NCBI GenBank assembly: GCA_027531255.1
Contig: JAPZRU010000001.1
Location: 1-64,000, forward strand
Length of the DNA: 64,000 nucleotides
Direction of reading: 5' to 3'
Origin: Steroidobacteraceae bacterium
GTDB taxonomy: Bacteria; Pseudomonadota; Gammaproteobacteria; Steroidobacterales; Steroidobacteraceae
A program made the position numbers and the translations under genes. Shown in pieces: positions 8,329 to 16,455 of the stretch (position 1 is its first letter; every line of letters starts with the position of its first letter). Under the pieces are notes generated by a model. It was not told the DNA's origin. It made no database searches and saw only the letters and a list, made by a program, of their open reading frames with translations.

Positions 8329-9264
8329 GTGAGCCCTCCCGCCGACACCCAGTGCGCCGGCGCCGTGCTGCTGGTGCGGCCGGCGACGTTCGCCTCGAAC
8401 CCCGAAACCCTCGCCACCAACCGCTTCCAGGGCGCGCTCGCGCCCGGCGAGTTCGTGCGCGAGGCCGTGCTCCACGAGTTCGACCAGCTCGCGGGACTGC
8501 TCGCGGACGAGGTGCGCGTGCACGTGGTGCACGACACCCCGGAACCGCCCAAGCCCGACGCGGTGTTCCCGAACAACTGGTTCAGCACGCACGCGGACGG
8601 CACCGTGGTGCTGTACCCGATGCTCGCGCCCAGCCGGCGCGCGGAGCGGCGCCGTGAACTCGTCGATGCGCTGGCGACCGAGGGCCCGTATCGCATCGCG
8701 CGCGTCGTCGACCTGTCGCACTTCGAGTTGCAGGGGGCGTTCCTCGAGGGTACCGGCAGCCTCGTGCTCGACCGCGTCGCGCACGTCGCGTACGCGTGCC
8801 GCTCGCCGCGCACGCACGCAGCACCGCTCGCCGCGTTCGCCCGTGCAATGGGCTACGAGATCGAGGCCTTCGACGCCGTGGACGACGGCGGCACGCCGAT
8901 CTACCACACCAACGTCGTGATGTGGATCGGCGACGGCATCGCCGCGATCGGCGCCGAGGCGATCGCCGACCGCGAGCAGCGGCGGCGCGTGCTCGACCGG
9001 CTGTCCGCCCGGCACGAGGTCGTCGAGCTGTCGCACGCGCAGCTCGCGGCGTTCGCCGGCAACGCGCTCGCGCTGCGCGGGCGCGACGGCTCGCAGCTGC
9101 TGGAGATGTCGCACCGGGCGTTTCACGCGCTGACGGACACGCAGCGCGCGACGATCCGCCGTCACGCGCGGTGGCTGACGGCGCACCCGGTCTACACGAT
9201 CGAGCGCCTCGGCGGCGGCAGCGTGCGCTGCATGCTCGCCGAGGTGTTCCTGCCGCCGGCGTGA
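8329..9264 (+). CDS. ctlX: CtlX-type arginine-deiminase-fold hydrolase (citrulline utilisation)
   Basis: A 311-aa member of the guanidine-modifying (pentein) fold. Characteristic segments are the substrate-loop residues FPNNWFSTHADGT (res ~83-95), FELQGAFLEGTGSLVLDR, IYHTNVVMWIG with the catalytic-type His, and a near-terminal SVRCMLAEVF carrying the nucleophilic Cys. These match the family annotated as citrulline-utilisation hydrolase. It starts at GTG 8329, 22 nt after the preceding hairpin. No arginine or citrulline pathway genes are adjacent, so its substrate here is inferred from family only. Confidence 0.82.
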   Translation: MSPPADTQCAGAVLLVRPATFASNPETLATNRFQGALAPGEFVREAVLHEFDQLAGLLADEVRVHVVHDTPEPPKPDAVFPNNWFSTHADGTVVLYPMLAPSRRAERRRELVDALATEGPYRIARVVDLSHFELQGAFLEGTGSLVLDRVAHVAYACRSPRTHAAPLAAFARAMGYEIEAFDAVDDGGTPIYHTNVVMWIGDGIAAIGAEAIADREQRRRVLDRLSARHEVVELSHAQLAAFAGNALALRGRDGSQLLEMSHRAFHALTDTQRATIRRHARWLTAHPVYTIERLGGGSVRCMLAEVFLPPA

Positions 9265-9288
9265 GCGGCGGCCGCGGCGTGCCGCAGC

Positions 9289-10041
9289 CTAGCGAACCGT
9301 CTGGCTGACGACGCCGGAGAGGTCGCTCTCGGCGCCCGCCGCGTTGAACGCGGCCACCGCGAAGTGCCACGTGCCGGCCGAGAGGTTCTCGAGGACGAAC
9401 CGCGTCAGCCCCGGGTTCGCGAGCTTTACGGACTGGTTCAGCGCATCGGCGCGAGTGCCGTACACGATGCGGTAACCCGCGAGGTCGGTCAGCGGCGTGC
9501 CGTCGACGTTCGCGGTCGGTGCGTCCCACGACAGAACCGCGGTGCCCTGCGAGACCGCATTCACGACGATCGTGAACGGCGGCAGTCGCGCGCTCGCCTG
9601 GCCGTCCGACACGCTGATGCCGACGTCGGCGTAGCGGCCGACGTCGCCGGCGCCGGGCGTACCCTGCAGTGCGCCGGTGGCGGCGTCGAACGTCGCCCAC
9701 GAGGGCTTGTTGACGATCGCGAACGTGAGCGTGTCGCCGTTCGCATCGGCGGCGGTCGGCACGAACGCGAATGCGCGACCGAGCGTGACCTCGACGGGTG
9801 GCGTGCCGCCGATCGTCGGGGCCGCATTCGCGCCGGTGGCCGGGGGCGAACCGGGCGCAGGCGCGGGCGCAGGCGCGGGTGCTGGCGCGGGCGACGCGGC
9901 GGGTGCGCTCGCCGGCGCTTCGCTCGTGCCGTCGCCACCGCCGCCGCACGCGGCGAGGCTGCAGGCGATCGCGAGCGACGCGACGACGGGCCGCAGGCGG
10001 TGGAATGCGCCGACGGCGCGGGGCGGGCGGTGTTGGTGCAT
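9289..10041 (-). CDS. Lipoprotein with Ig-like (cadherin-type) and Fn3-like domains, under a c-di-GMP riboswitch
   Basis: A 250-aa protein. The signal peptide ends in a lipobox, SLAACGGGG (Cys ~30), so the protein should be lipidated and anchored in the envelope. A Pro-Ala repeat linker (res ~42-60) follows. Next is a putative Ig/He_PIG domain (~65-150; PTIGGTPPVEVTLGRAFAF and DGQASARLPPFTIVV), then an Fn3-like module (~155-250; AVLSWDAPTANVDGTPLTDL and GYRIVYGT). The ATG at 10041 was chosen because GGAG sits 7 nt upstream and the signal peptide begins there. A long upstream in-frame extension crosses the riboswitch and is not coding. The likely role is surface adhesion or carbohydrate contact, by inference from domains and c-di-GMP control. 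Confidence 0.85.
   Translation of the reverse strand: MHQHRPPRAVGAFHRLRPVVASLAIACSLAACGGGGDGTSEAPASAPAASPAPAPAPAPAPAPGSPPATGANAAPTIGGTPPVEVTLGRAFAFVPTAADANGDTLTFAIVNKPSWATFDAATGALQGTPGAGDVGRYADVGISVSDGQASARLPPFTIVVNAVSQGTAVLSWDAPTANVDGTPLTDLAGYRIVYGTRADALNQSVKLANPGLTRFVLENLSAGTWHFAVAAFNAAGAESDLSGVVSQTVR
9853..9893 (-). repeat. Short GC-rich repeat encoding the (Pro-Ala)n linker
   Basis: Tandem 6-nt units of the GCAGGC/GCGGGC type encode alternating Pro and Ala between the lipid anchor and the Ig-like domain. Such repeats can vary in length by slippage without breaking the frame. Confidence 0.6.
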
Positions 10042-10084
10042 CGGCTTCTCCGTGTACGAAGGGCCGACGCTCGCGCGCGCGAGA

Positions 10085-10108
10085 CCGGGCACCGACTGCG
10101 GTTCCCGG
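10085..10108 (-). promoter_or_regulatory. Competing hairpin, probable riboswitch expression platform
   Basis: CCGGGAACCG (10108-10099) can pair with CGGTGCCCGG (10094-10085) with one A-G mismatch around a CAGT loop. The 5' arm is the 3' closing part of the aptamer, so the hairpin and the ligand-bound aptamer cannot coexist. No U tract follows. Control may therefore be by translation or by Rho rather than intrinsic termination. The ribosome-binding site is 30-40 nt further on. Confidence 0.55.
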
Positions 10109-10192
10109 GCAGCCCCGCTATCTCCGCGCGACGCGTGGAGACCGGAGGCTTTGCGTCCCCGCCTTGCGACGGGTTTGCCCTTGGCTGCGCGC
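10098..10192 (-). promoter_or_regulatory. Cyclic-di-GMP-I (GEMM-I) riboswitch aptamer
   Basis: Read on the minus strand, the segment contains all conserved GEMM-I blocks in order: AAGGGCAAACC (10182-10172), a P2 stem capped by a GCAA GNRA tetraloop (10168-10165), GGGACGCAAAGCC (10159-10147), the P3 receptor side TCCGG, and TAGCGGGG followed by CTGCCCGG (10120-10105). These align block by block with the Vibrio Vc2 aptamer. The G-run in AGGGC that holds the guanine-recognising G20 is retained, which favours c-di-GMP over the cGAMP-sensing variant. It lies in the leader of the lipoprotein gene, about 57 nt from its ATG. Confidence 0.93.
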
Positions 10193-10205
10193 AGTAAACG
10201 GCAAC

Positions 10206-10559
10206 GCCCGCAGCGGCACAATGTCTCGGTCCGCCGACAGCATCCGCCACGCGTAGAGGTCCCGCGCGAGTGCAAATGCCTGTGTTTACAGGCACGGGAG
10301 CGCATGGCGCGGCACGTCCGCGGCGCCGCACGCGCGGCGATTAAGGTTCCTTCATGTGTGCGCCGGCAGCAGCGCGTCGCGACGCACGAACTACATTCGC
10401 ACTCGCCGCGCGCGTGCGGGCCTTCCCGGCTAGGCAGTACGCGTTATGCTGGCCTCACGTCGCGCGCCGGAGGGCCGCGACGGTCGGGGAATCCCAGAAC
10501 GCGTGCGCGGGCGCAGGCAGTCGCCACCCAGCGCGTGCCGGAACAGGGGAAGTTCGATC
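10206..10559. other. Intergenic region between the riboswitch lipoprotein gene and the exopolysaccharide locus
   Basis: About 350 bp without a supported gene. It must hold the promoter of the minus-strand riboswitch transcript near its left end and that of the plus-strand export gene on its right. The sequence includes a relatively AT-rich patch (GCGATTAAGGTTCCTTCATG) near 10340 and a possible -10-like TTATGC near 10444. Neither is convincing enough to call. Confidence 0.4.
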
Positions 10560-11171
10560 ATGCTGCGACCAGGGATCGGTCGACTCGCCGCGTGTGCGCG
10601 CGCGACTTTCCTGCTCACGCTCCTCGCCGCGTGCGGCGGTCTCGCCGCGCACGCCGAGGACACCGCCGGCGGCGCCGTCTCCGCGCTGACCGAGTACCGG
10701 CTGAGTCCGGGCGACCAGCTCGAGATCTCGGTGTGGAAGGAGCCCGAGCTGACCAAGACCGTGATCGTCCGTCCCGATGGGCGCTTCTCGGTGCCCCTCG
10801 CGGGCGAGATCGCCGCCAGCGGGAGGACCACCGCGCAGGTGCAGGCCGAGATCTCGAGCCGCCTCCAGAAGTACATCCCGGAACCGGTGGTCACCGCGTC
10901 GCTCACCGCGCTCGAGGGCAACCGCGTCTACGTGATCGGCCAGGTCACGAAGCCCGGCACCTACGTGATGAATCCCCGGCTTACGGTCCTGCAGGCGCTG
11001 TCCGTCGCCGGCGGCATGACGCCGTTCGCGAGCGTCAACGACATCCTCGTGCTCCGCGGCACGGGTGCGACGCAGCGCGTGATCCCGTTCCGCTACGCCG
11101 ACGTCGTCCGCGGGCGCAGCCTGGAGCAGAACCTCGTGCTGGAGGCCGGCGATGTCGTCATCGTGCCCTGA
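10560..11171 (+). CDS. Polysaccharide export protein (Wza/EpsE-like, OPX family)
   Basis: A 203-aa outer-membrane polysaccharide export (OPX) protein. The signal sequence carries a possible lipobox LLAAC (Cys ~21). A Poly_export domain follows (res ~42-115; YRLSPGDQLEISVWKEPEL, then VRPDGRFSVPLAGEI), then one SLBB domain (~120-200; VYVIGQVTKPGTY and VLQALSVAGGMTPFA). ATG 10560 is preceded by AGGGGAAG, 9 nt away; an upstream in-frame extension lacks signal-peptide character. The protein is shorter than E. coli Wza, like the OPX proteins of EPS clusters with a separate outer-membrane barrel. The following barrel gene overlaps it by 20 nt. Confidence 0.9.
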   Translation: MLRPGIGRLAACARATFLLTLLAACGGLAAHAEDTAGGAVSALTEYRLSPGDQLEISVWKEPELTKTVIVRPDGRFSVPLAGEIAASGRTTAQVQAEISSRLQKYIPEPVVTASLTALEGNRVYVIGQVTKPGTYVMNPRLTVLQALSVAGGMTPFASVNDILVLRGTGATQRVIPFRYADVVRGRSLEQNLVLEAGDVVIVP

Positions 11172-12429
11172 GGGCCGCCTGCTCGCGGGCGCGTCTGCCG
11201 GCGCGGTCCTGCGCCGCACCGCGATCGCGGGCTTCGTGTCCGCCGCGGCCCTGCTGGCCGGCTCACGAGACGCGGGCGCGGAGCAGTGGTACCTCGTGCC
11301 GAGCGCCGAGACCTCGGCGGAGTGGAACAGCAACCGCGAGATGACCGAGCGCGAGGAGCTCGAGGATCCGGGCGCCGGCTACAGGCTGGTCGCCGGGCTC
11401 GCGGCCGGCGTGCGTACGCCGCGCGGCGCGCTCGAGCTGCGCCCGCGCGTGCAGCTGCAGGAGTTCCCCGACCGGTCCGGCGTGGATCCGGTGGACGGCA
11501 CGCTCGACGCCGACGGATTCCGGCGGTTCGCGAAGGGCGAGGCCAGCCTGCGCGCGCGCTACGCGCGACAGGACGTCTACAACGCGGAATACGGATCGGC
11601 GGGTTTCGACGAGCGCGACCCCGCGGACCCGGGCATCGACGCGAGCGGCATCGTGCTGGTGGGCGGGCGGCGCGACACGCTCGAATTCGAGCCGACGCTG
11701 CGGTGGCAGCTGAACCCTCTGACTGCGATCGAGGCGGGCGTCGAGTACGAGCAGGTCGACTACCAGCAGAGCATCGGGTTCCGGCGGGAGGGCTACGACT
11801 CGCTGCGCGGCGACGTCGGCTGGGCACGCGCGCTCTCGCCCCGGATGGAGTTCCAGGCCGGGCCGTACGTCGCGCGCTTCGAGTCCGAGACCGGCGGCAA
11901 CGAGACGGACACGCTGGGGCTGCGCCTCGGCGCGCGTTACCGGTGGTCCGCGGTGACCTACCTGTCGCTGGCCGTCTCCGGCGAGCGGAACGAGATCACG
12001 AATTCGCGCACCGGCCAGTTCGGGACGAAGGTGAACGACTGGGGCCTCGAAGCCTCCGGCTCGAGCAGTCACGCGGTCGGCGTCCTGCGCTACGCGGTCG
12101 GCCGGTTCATCGCGCCCAGCACGCTCGGCACGCGGCGAGTGTCCGACCAGTTGCGTCTCCAGTACTCCCACGACCTCGCGCCGCTCACCCGCTTCGCCGG
12201 TGCGCTGCGGCTGTCCCGCGACCGGCGCGTGGGCAGCAACGGTACCGGCGAACGCGACCGCGCGCTCGTCGAGTTGACGCTGATACGGCAACTCACGTCG
12301 ACGCTCGCCGTCAGCGGCGGTGCGCGCTACGCATGGCAGGACTTCGGCACGGAAGCCGCCAGGAACACCGGCGTGTTCCTCGGCCTCGTCTACCAGGGAC
12401 TCGACCGCAGGGAGGCGGCGTTCCGATGA
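11152..12429 (+). CDS. Outer-membrane beta-barrel protein of the exopolysaccharide export system
   Basis: A 425-aa protein whose N-terminal region (res ~1-45) contains a hydrophobic stretch, AIAGFVSAAALLAGS, and a probable cleavage site at DAGAEQ. The remainder is an alternating amphipathic beta pattern ending in TGVFLGLVYQGL, as in barrels encoded beside OPX and Wzz genes in EPS loci (GumB-associated or EpsE-associated type). It overlaps the export gene by 20 nt and the chain-length gene by 4 nt, so all three are coupled. It probably provides the outer-membrane exit together with the short OPX protein. The exact family was not identified. Confidence 0.75.
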   Translation: MSSSCPEGRLLAGASAGAVLRRTAIAGFVSAAALLAGSRDAGAEQWYLVPSAETSAEWNSNREMTEREELEDPGAGYRLVAGLAAGVRTPRGALELRPRVQLQEFPDRSGVDPVDGTLDADGFRRFAKGEASLRARYARQDVYNAEYGSAGFDERDPADPGIDASGIVLVGGRRDTLEFEPTLRWQLNPLTAIEAGVEYEQVDYQQSIGFRREGYDSLRGDVGWARALSPRMEFQAGPYVARFESETGGNETDTLGLRLGARYRWSAVTYLSLAVSGERNEITNSRTGQFGTKVNDWGLEASGSSSHAVGVLRYAVGRFIAPSTLGTRRVSDQLRLQYSHDLAPLTRFAGALRLSRDRRVGSNGTGERDRALVELTLIRQLTSTLAVSGGARYAWQDFGTEAARNTGVFLGLVYQGLDRREAAFR

Positions 12430-13952
12430 ACCAGTCTGCGGAGAAGGTGGTCACACTCGGCGACTACGGGCGGCTCGTCCGGCGGCGCTGGAAGTATCTC
12501 GCGACGATCGTGCCGGCGTTCCTGCTGGCCGCGATCTTCTACGCCTACCTCGTGCAGCCGATCTACCGGTCCTCGGGCACGCTGATGCTGGAGCCGTCCG
12601 CGCTGCCGGCGAACCTGGTGCCGAGCCTGGTCGGTCGCGTGGCCAACGCGGACCTCGAGGCCAGTCAGCAGATCGAGCTGTTGCGGCGCCGGGTGATGAC
12701 CCCGGACGCCCTGCAGGGTATCGCGCGCCGCACCGATCCGTACCCCGGGGAAGCGGGCCTCGACCTCGCCGCGAAGGCTGCGCGCATCGCACGCGACACG
12801 TCGATCGAGCCGGTCGACCCGGTGACCAGCCAACCGAAGGAGTTCTCGACGGCCTTCGCGATCCACTACGACAACCCCGATCCGCGGATCGCGAAGGCGG
12901 TCGCGGAGCAGCTCCTCGAGCTCTTCGTCACCTACAACCGCCGGATGCGCGCCGAGCGCGCGGGCGAGGCCTACAGGTTCCTGCGCGAGCAGGCGGCCCA
13001 GCTCGAGACTTCGATGACCGACATGGAGCAGCGGCTGGCCGCCTTCAAGGCACGCTACGGCGACGCGCTCCCCGAGTCGCAGAACCGGAACCTGCTCGGC
13101 ATGGATCGCGCCCAGCGCGACCTCGACATGGTCCAGCGCGACATCCTGTCGGCGCAGGAGCGCGAGAACCTGCTGGCGGTGCAGCTAGAGGCGCTGAGCC
13201 CCAGCCTCGCGGTCGCGGTCGGCGACTGGCGCACCGAACTCTCGAAGCTCCGCGGCGAACTCGCAGCCGCCGAGCAGAAGTACACGGCCGACCACCCCGA
13301 CGTGCGGCGGCTGCGGCGCGCCGTGGCCGAGATGGCGGCGCAGGGCGGCTCGACCGACGCGCGGAGCGCGCGTGTGCCGGACAACCCGGAGTACCTGCGA
13401 GTGCGCAGCCAGCTCGACAGCGTGCGTCGCGAACTGGACTCCCTGCAGGCGCGTGCACAGCGCATCCGCGGCGAGTACGCCGCCTTCCAGCGCAACGTGA
13501 CGACCGCCCCGACCGTCGAGCGCGAGTACGTGCGACTGGTGCGCGAGTACGAGAACGCGCATAAGCGCTACGTCGACGTGCAGGACAAGATCAAGGGCGC
13601 CTCGCTGTCGCGGGAACTCGAGACCGAGGCTCGCGGCGAGCGCTTCACGCTGATCCGCGAGGCCTCCTCGCCCGGCGCGCCGTACTCGCCGAACCGCGTC
13701 GGCATCCTGCTGCTCGGCCTGCTGCTGGGCATGGCCCTGGCGGTGATCACCGCGCTGATGGCGGATGCCTCCGACCCAGCCGTGCGCGGCACCGAGGACC
13801 TCCGGGCTCGCTTCGACGCGCCACCGCTCGGCGCGATCCCGCCGATCGCCAACGCCGCCGACCGGCAGCGCCGCAAGCGCGCGATCGGGACCGCGGCGCT
13901 CGCTTACCTGGGCGCGGCCGCGGCAGCGGTCGCCGTGATCATGGCCGCCTGA
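12426..13952 (+). CDS. Wzz/GumC-type chain-length determinant (polysaccharide copolymerase)
   Basis: A 508-aa inner-membrane protein. The first TM segment lies at res ~25-43 (YLATIVPAFLLAAIFYAYL) within a Wzz domain. A long periplasmic coiled coil (~170-395) and a GNVR-like segment (TAPTVEREYVRLVREYENA) precede a second TM region (~418-440), a short cytoplasmic stretch and a further hydrophobic C-terminal end. Unlike many copolymerases it lacks a fused kinase; that is the next gene. The start ATGA overlaps the barrel stop. Expected role is control of polymer length and linkage of the inner and outer machinery. Confidence 0.9.
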   Translation: MNQSAEKVVTLGDYGRLVRRRWKYLATIVPAFLLAAIFYAYLVQPIYRSSGTLMLEPSALPANLVPSLVGRVANADLEASQQIELLRRRVMTPDALQGIARRTDPYPGEAGLDLAAKAARIARDTSIEPVDPVTSQPKEFSTAFAIHYDNPDPRIAKAVAEQLLELFVTYNRRMRAERAGEAYRFLREQAAQLETSMTDMEQRLAAFKARYGDALPESQNRNLLGMDRAQRDLDMVQRDILSAQERENLLAVQLEALSPSLAVAVGDWRTELSKLRGELAAAEQKYTADHPDVRRLRRAVAEMAAQGGSTDARSARVPDNPEYLRVRSQLDSVRRELDSLQARAQRIRGEYAAFQRNVTTAPTVEREYVRLVREYENAHKRYVDVQDKIKGASLSRELETEARGERFTLIREASSPGAPYSPNRVGILLLGLLLGMALAVITALMADASDPAVRGTEDLRARFDAPPLGAIPPIANAADRQRRKRAIGTAALAYLGAAAAAVAVIMAA

Positions 13953-13998
13953 GCGGCGCACTTCCGACGAGCGCCGCAGGTGACCAAGGAGGGTCGCA

Positions 13999-14880
13999 GT
14001 GAGCATCGAACGCGCGCTGGAGAAGATGAGGCAGGGCATGGAGTCGCAGGCCGTGCGCGACAGGCCAGTGCGTCCGACCGCGCTGCAGCGCGCAGGGCAG
14101 ATCGTCGGGCTGCGCTCGGCCGAGAAGCCCATGCGCCGGCGGCCGACCCTGGCGATCGTGCCCTTCGATCCCGAGGTGGCGGCGCAGAGCCGGGTGCTCA
14201 CGTCGGGCGGCCGGGACGCGGAGGATCCGCGGGCCGCAGCCGCTTATCGCATCCTGCGCACGCGCGTGCTGCACAAGATGCACGGCGCCAACTGGACGAC
14301 GCTCGCGATCACAAGTCCCGGCGCCGGCGAGGGCAAGTCGCTGACGGCGCTCAACCTCGCGCTCAGCATCGCGCGTGCGCGGGCCGGCGACGTGTTCCTG
14401 ATCGACCTCGACCTGCGCCACCCGTCGATCTGCCGGTACCTCGGCGTGACTCCGCCGCGCGACCTCGCGAAGTACTTCGACGGCGACGGGGTGCCCGAGG
14501 ACAGCTTCTTCTCGGTCGGCATCGAGAATCTCGCGATCGCGGGCAGCCTGGCGCCGACGGACCGCGCGTCGGAGATGCTCGCCTCGGGGCGGCTCGACGA
14601 ACTGCTCGCGGCGATCCCGGGCATGGCCTCGGAGCCGATCGTGCTGGTCGACCTGCCCCCGCTGCTCGTGACCGACGAAGCGCTGATGGTGGCGCCGCGC
14701 GTCGACGCGGTCACTCTCGTAGTCGGCGAGACCCGTACCCGGCGCGACGCGCTCGAGCGTGCGCAGCACCTGCTCGAGGACTTTCCGTTCGCCGGGGTGA
14801 TCCTGAACCACGCGAGCGAGACGTACGGCGCCGAGTCCTACTACGGCTACGGTTACCGCGGCGCGCCGCTCCACGGCTGA
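13999..14880 (+). CDS. BY-type tyrosine kinase / polysaccharide chain-length ATPase
   Basis: A 293-aa cytoplasmic P-loop protein. Walker A is SPGAGEGKS (res ~107-115), Walker A' is FLIDLDLRHP (~133-142), and the Walker B region is IVLVDLPPLL (~214-223). The C-terminus is tyrosine-rich (YGAESYYGYGYRG), the usual autophosphorylation cluster of BY-kinases. A GGAGG ribosome site lies 7 nt before GTG 13999. It should interact with the cytoplasmic tail of the upstream chain-length protein and switch polymerisation through phosphorylation cycles. No cognate phosphatase was seen in the window. Confidence 0.9.
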   Translation: MSIERALEKMRQGMESQAVRDRPVRPTALQRAGQIVGLRSAEKPMRRRPTLAIVPFDPEVAAQSRVLTSGGRDAEDPRAAAAYRILRTRVLHKMHGANWTTLAITSPGAGEGKSLTALNLALSIARARAGDVFLIDLDLRHPSICRYLGVTPPRDLAKYFDGDGVPEDSFFSVGIENLAIAGSLAPTDRASEMLASGRLDELLAAIPGMASEPIVLVDLPPLLVTDEALMVAPRVDAVTLVVGETRTRRDALERAQHLLEDFPFAGVILNHASETYGAESYYGYGYRGAPLHG

Positions 14881-14898
14881 GCGCGGGGCGCCGCGCCG

Positions 14899-16455
14899 AT
14901 GAACCGTTACTCCCGCGGGCAGGCACGGCGGTCGGTGTTCGCGACTGCCGGGTTCCGGCTGGTGTCGCAGGCGGCGACGCTCGCGAGCTACGTCGTGCTC
15001 GTGCGCGAGATGACCGAGGAATCGTTCGGCGTCCTGAGCCTGCTCTATGCGATCGTGCCGGTCGTCAGCACGGTCGCGTCGTTCGGCATCGAGCAGACGC
15101 TGCGGCGCTTCCAGCCGGAGTACATCGCGCGCGGCGAGCACTCCGCCGCGCAGTGGCTGTACGGCATCGCCGCGAGGCTGCGCCTGCTTGCGAACCTGCT
15201 GGTGCTCGGGGCGGTGCTGGCGGCCTGGAACCTGCTCGCGCCGGTGTTCGGGCTCGCGCCGTTCCGCGGGGCGTTCCTGCTGTTCTGCGTCGTCATCCTG
15301 CTGCACTTCCAGGTCTCCCTGCTGAAGGTGTCGCTGGCCTCGCACATGCGCAACGGGCTCGCGGTGGCGCTGACGGTCGCGCTGCCGGGCGTGAAGCTGG
15401 CGGGGTACTCGTATGCCGCGTGGCGCGGCGAGCTGACTCTGGAGCTCGCGATCCTGATCGATGCCGCCGGCTACGCGGCGACCTGGCTGGCGCTCCGGCT
15501 GGCGCACGAGCGCCACCGCGCCGGCGACGGCGCCGGAGCCGGCGTCGAGCGCGAGCCCGCGGAGCGCCGGCGGCTCGGGCGCTACGCGCTCTTCAACAAC
15601 TTCAACGACGCCGGCACGCTGCTGCTGACCGCAAAGAGCGACAACTTCTTCGTCGCGGCGCTGCTGAACGCGGTCGCGGTCGGTGCGTACTCGTTCTACA
15701 CGCGGCTGAACGAGATGGTGTCGCAGTGGCTGCCGATCCGGCAGCTGGCCGACGTGATCCAGCCGCTCCTGTTCGCGGTGCCGAAGTTGGAGGCGGAGCG
15801 CCGGCTGCCGCGCTACTTCGCGCTGCTGCTGAACACGACGCTCGCCGTGCAACTGCCCATCGCCGTCTACGCGGCGGCCTTCCACGCGGAGATCGTCGCG
15901 GCGGTGTTCGCGGGCAAGTTCGCGGAGTGGTCGTGGTTGCTGCCCGTGGTGGTCGGGTTCGCGACGCTGAACCGGATCGCCGAGCCCGTGACGCTGGTCG
16001 CGCAGTACCAGGAGAAGGCCGGGATCATCCTGGCCAGCAAGGTGTTCGGCCTCTACAACGCGGTGGCGATCCTCGCGCTCGCGCCGGCGTGGGGTCTGCT
16101 CGGCGTGGCCCTGGCGACCGGCACCGCGCAACTGATGAAGAACGGCTTCATCTGGTGGCACGTGCGTCGCACCGCTCGGTGGGACAACTGCGGAGCCGTG
16201 CTGCTCGCGTACGTCGCCGTCGGTGGCGGCGCCTACTGGGCGTGCCGCGCCGCTGCCGATGCACTGGAGGGGGGACTCTGGCTCGACCTGGCGTGCGGCG
16301 CGGCCATCTGCGGGTTCGCGACGCTCGTGTACCTGCGCACTCCGGCGCTGGCCGACTCGGACCGCGCGATCCTCGCCTCGGTGTTCCGCGGGCGCGAGAT
16401 CCGCGTGCTCGGCTGGCTGGGCGTGGTGCGGCCGACCGCGACGAGGACCACGTGA
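14899..16455 (+). CDS. Wzx-like polysaccharide flippase (MOP superfamily)
   Basis: A 518-aa protein with about 12-14 hydrophobic segments. The N-terminal pattern (FATAGFRLVSQAATLASYVVLVREM) is typical of polysaccharide-specific transport flippases. It should move undecaprenyl-linked repeat units across the inner membrane. It lies 18 nt after the kinase gene, and its stop overlaps the GTG of the polymerase gene, consistent with a Wzx/Wzy pair in one operon. Confidence 0.85.
   Translation: MNRYSRGQARRSVFATAGFRLVSQAATLASYVVLVREMTEESFGVLSLLYAIVPVVSTVASFGIEQTLRRFQPEYIARGEHSAAQWLYGIAARLRLLANLLVLGAVLAAWNLLAPVFGLAPFRGAFLLFCVVILLHFQVSLLKVSLASHMRNGLAVALTVALPGVKLAGYSYAAWRGELTLELAILIDAAGYAATWLALRLAHERHRAGDGAGAGVEREPAERRRLGRYALFNNFNDAGTLLLTAKSDNFFVAALLNAVAVGAYSFYTRLNEMVSQWLPIRQLADVIQPLLFAVPKLEAERRLPRYFALLLNTTLAVQLPIAVYAAAFHAEIVAAVFAGKFAEWSWLLPVVVGFATLNRIAEPVTLVAQYQEKAGIILASKVFGLYNAVAILALAPAWGLLGVALATGTAQLMKNGFIWWHVRRTARWDNCGAVLLAYVAVGGGAYWACRAAADALEGGLWLDLACGAAICGFATLVYLRTPALADSDRAILASVFRGREIRVLGWLGVVRPTATRTT

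Noticed and set aside
10042-10305. In-frame upstream extension of the lipoprotein gene
   Set aside because: It would translate the riboswitch. Its sequence is Cys/Arg-rich and not protein-like, and the signal peptide and ribosome site are at 10041.
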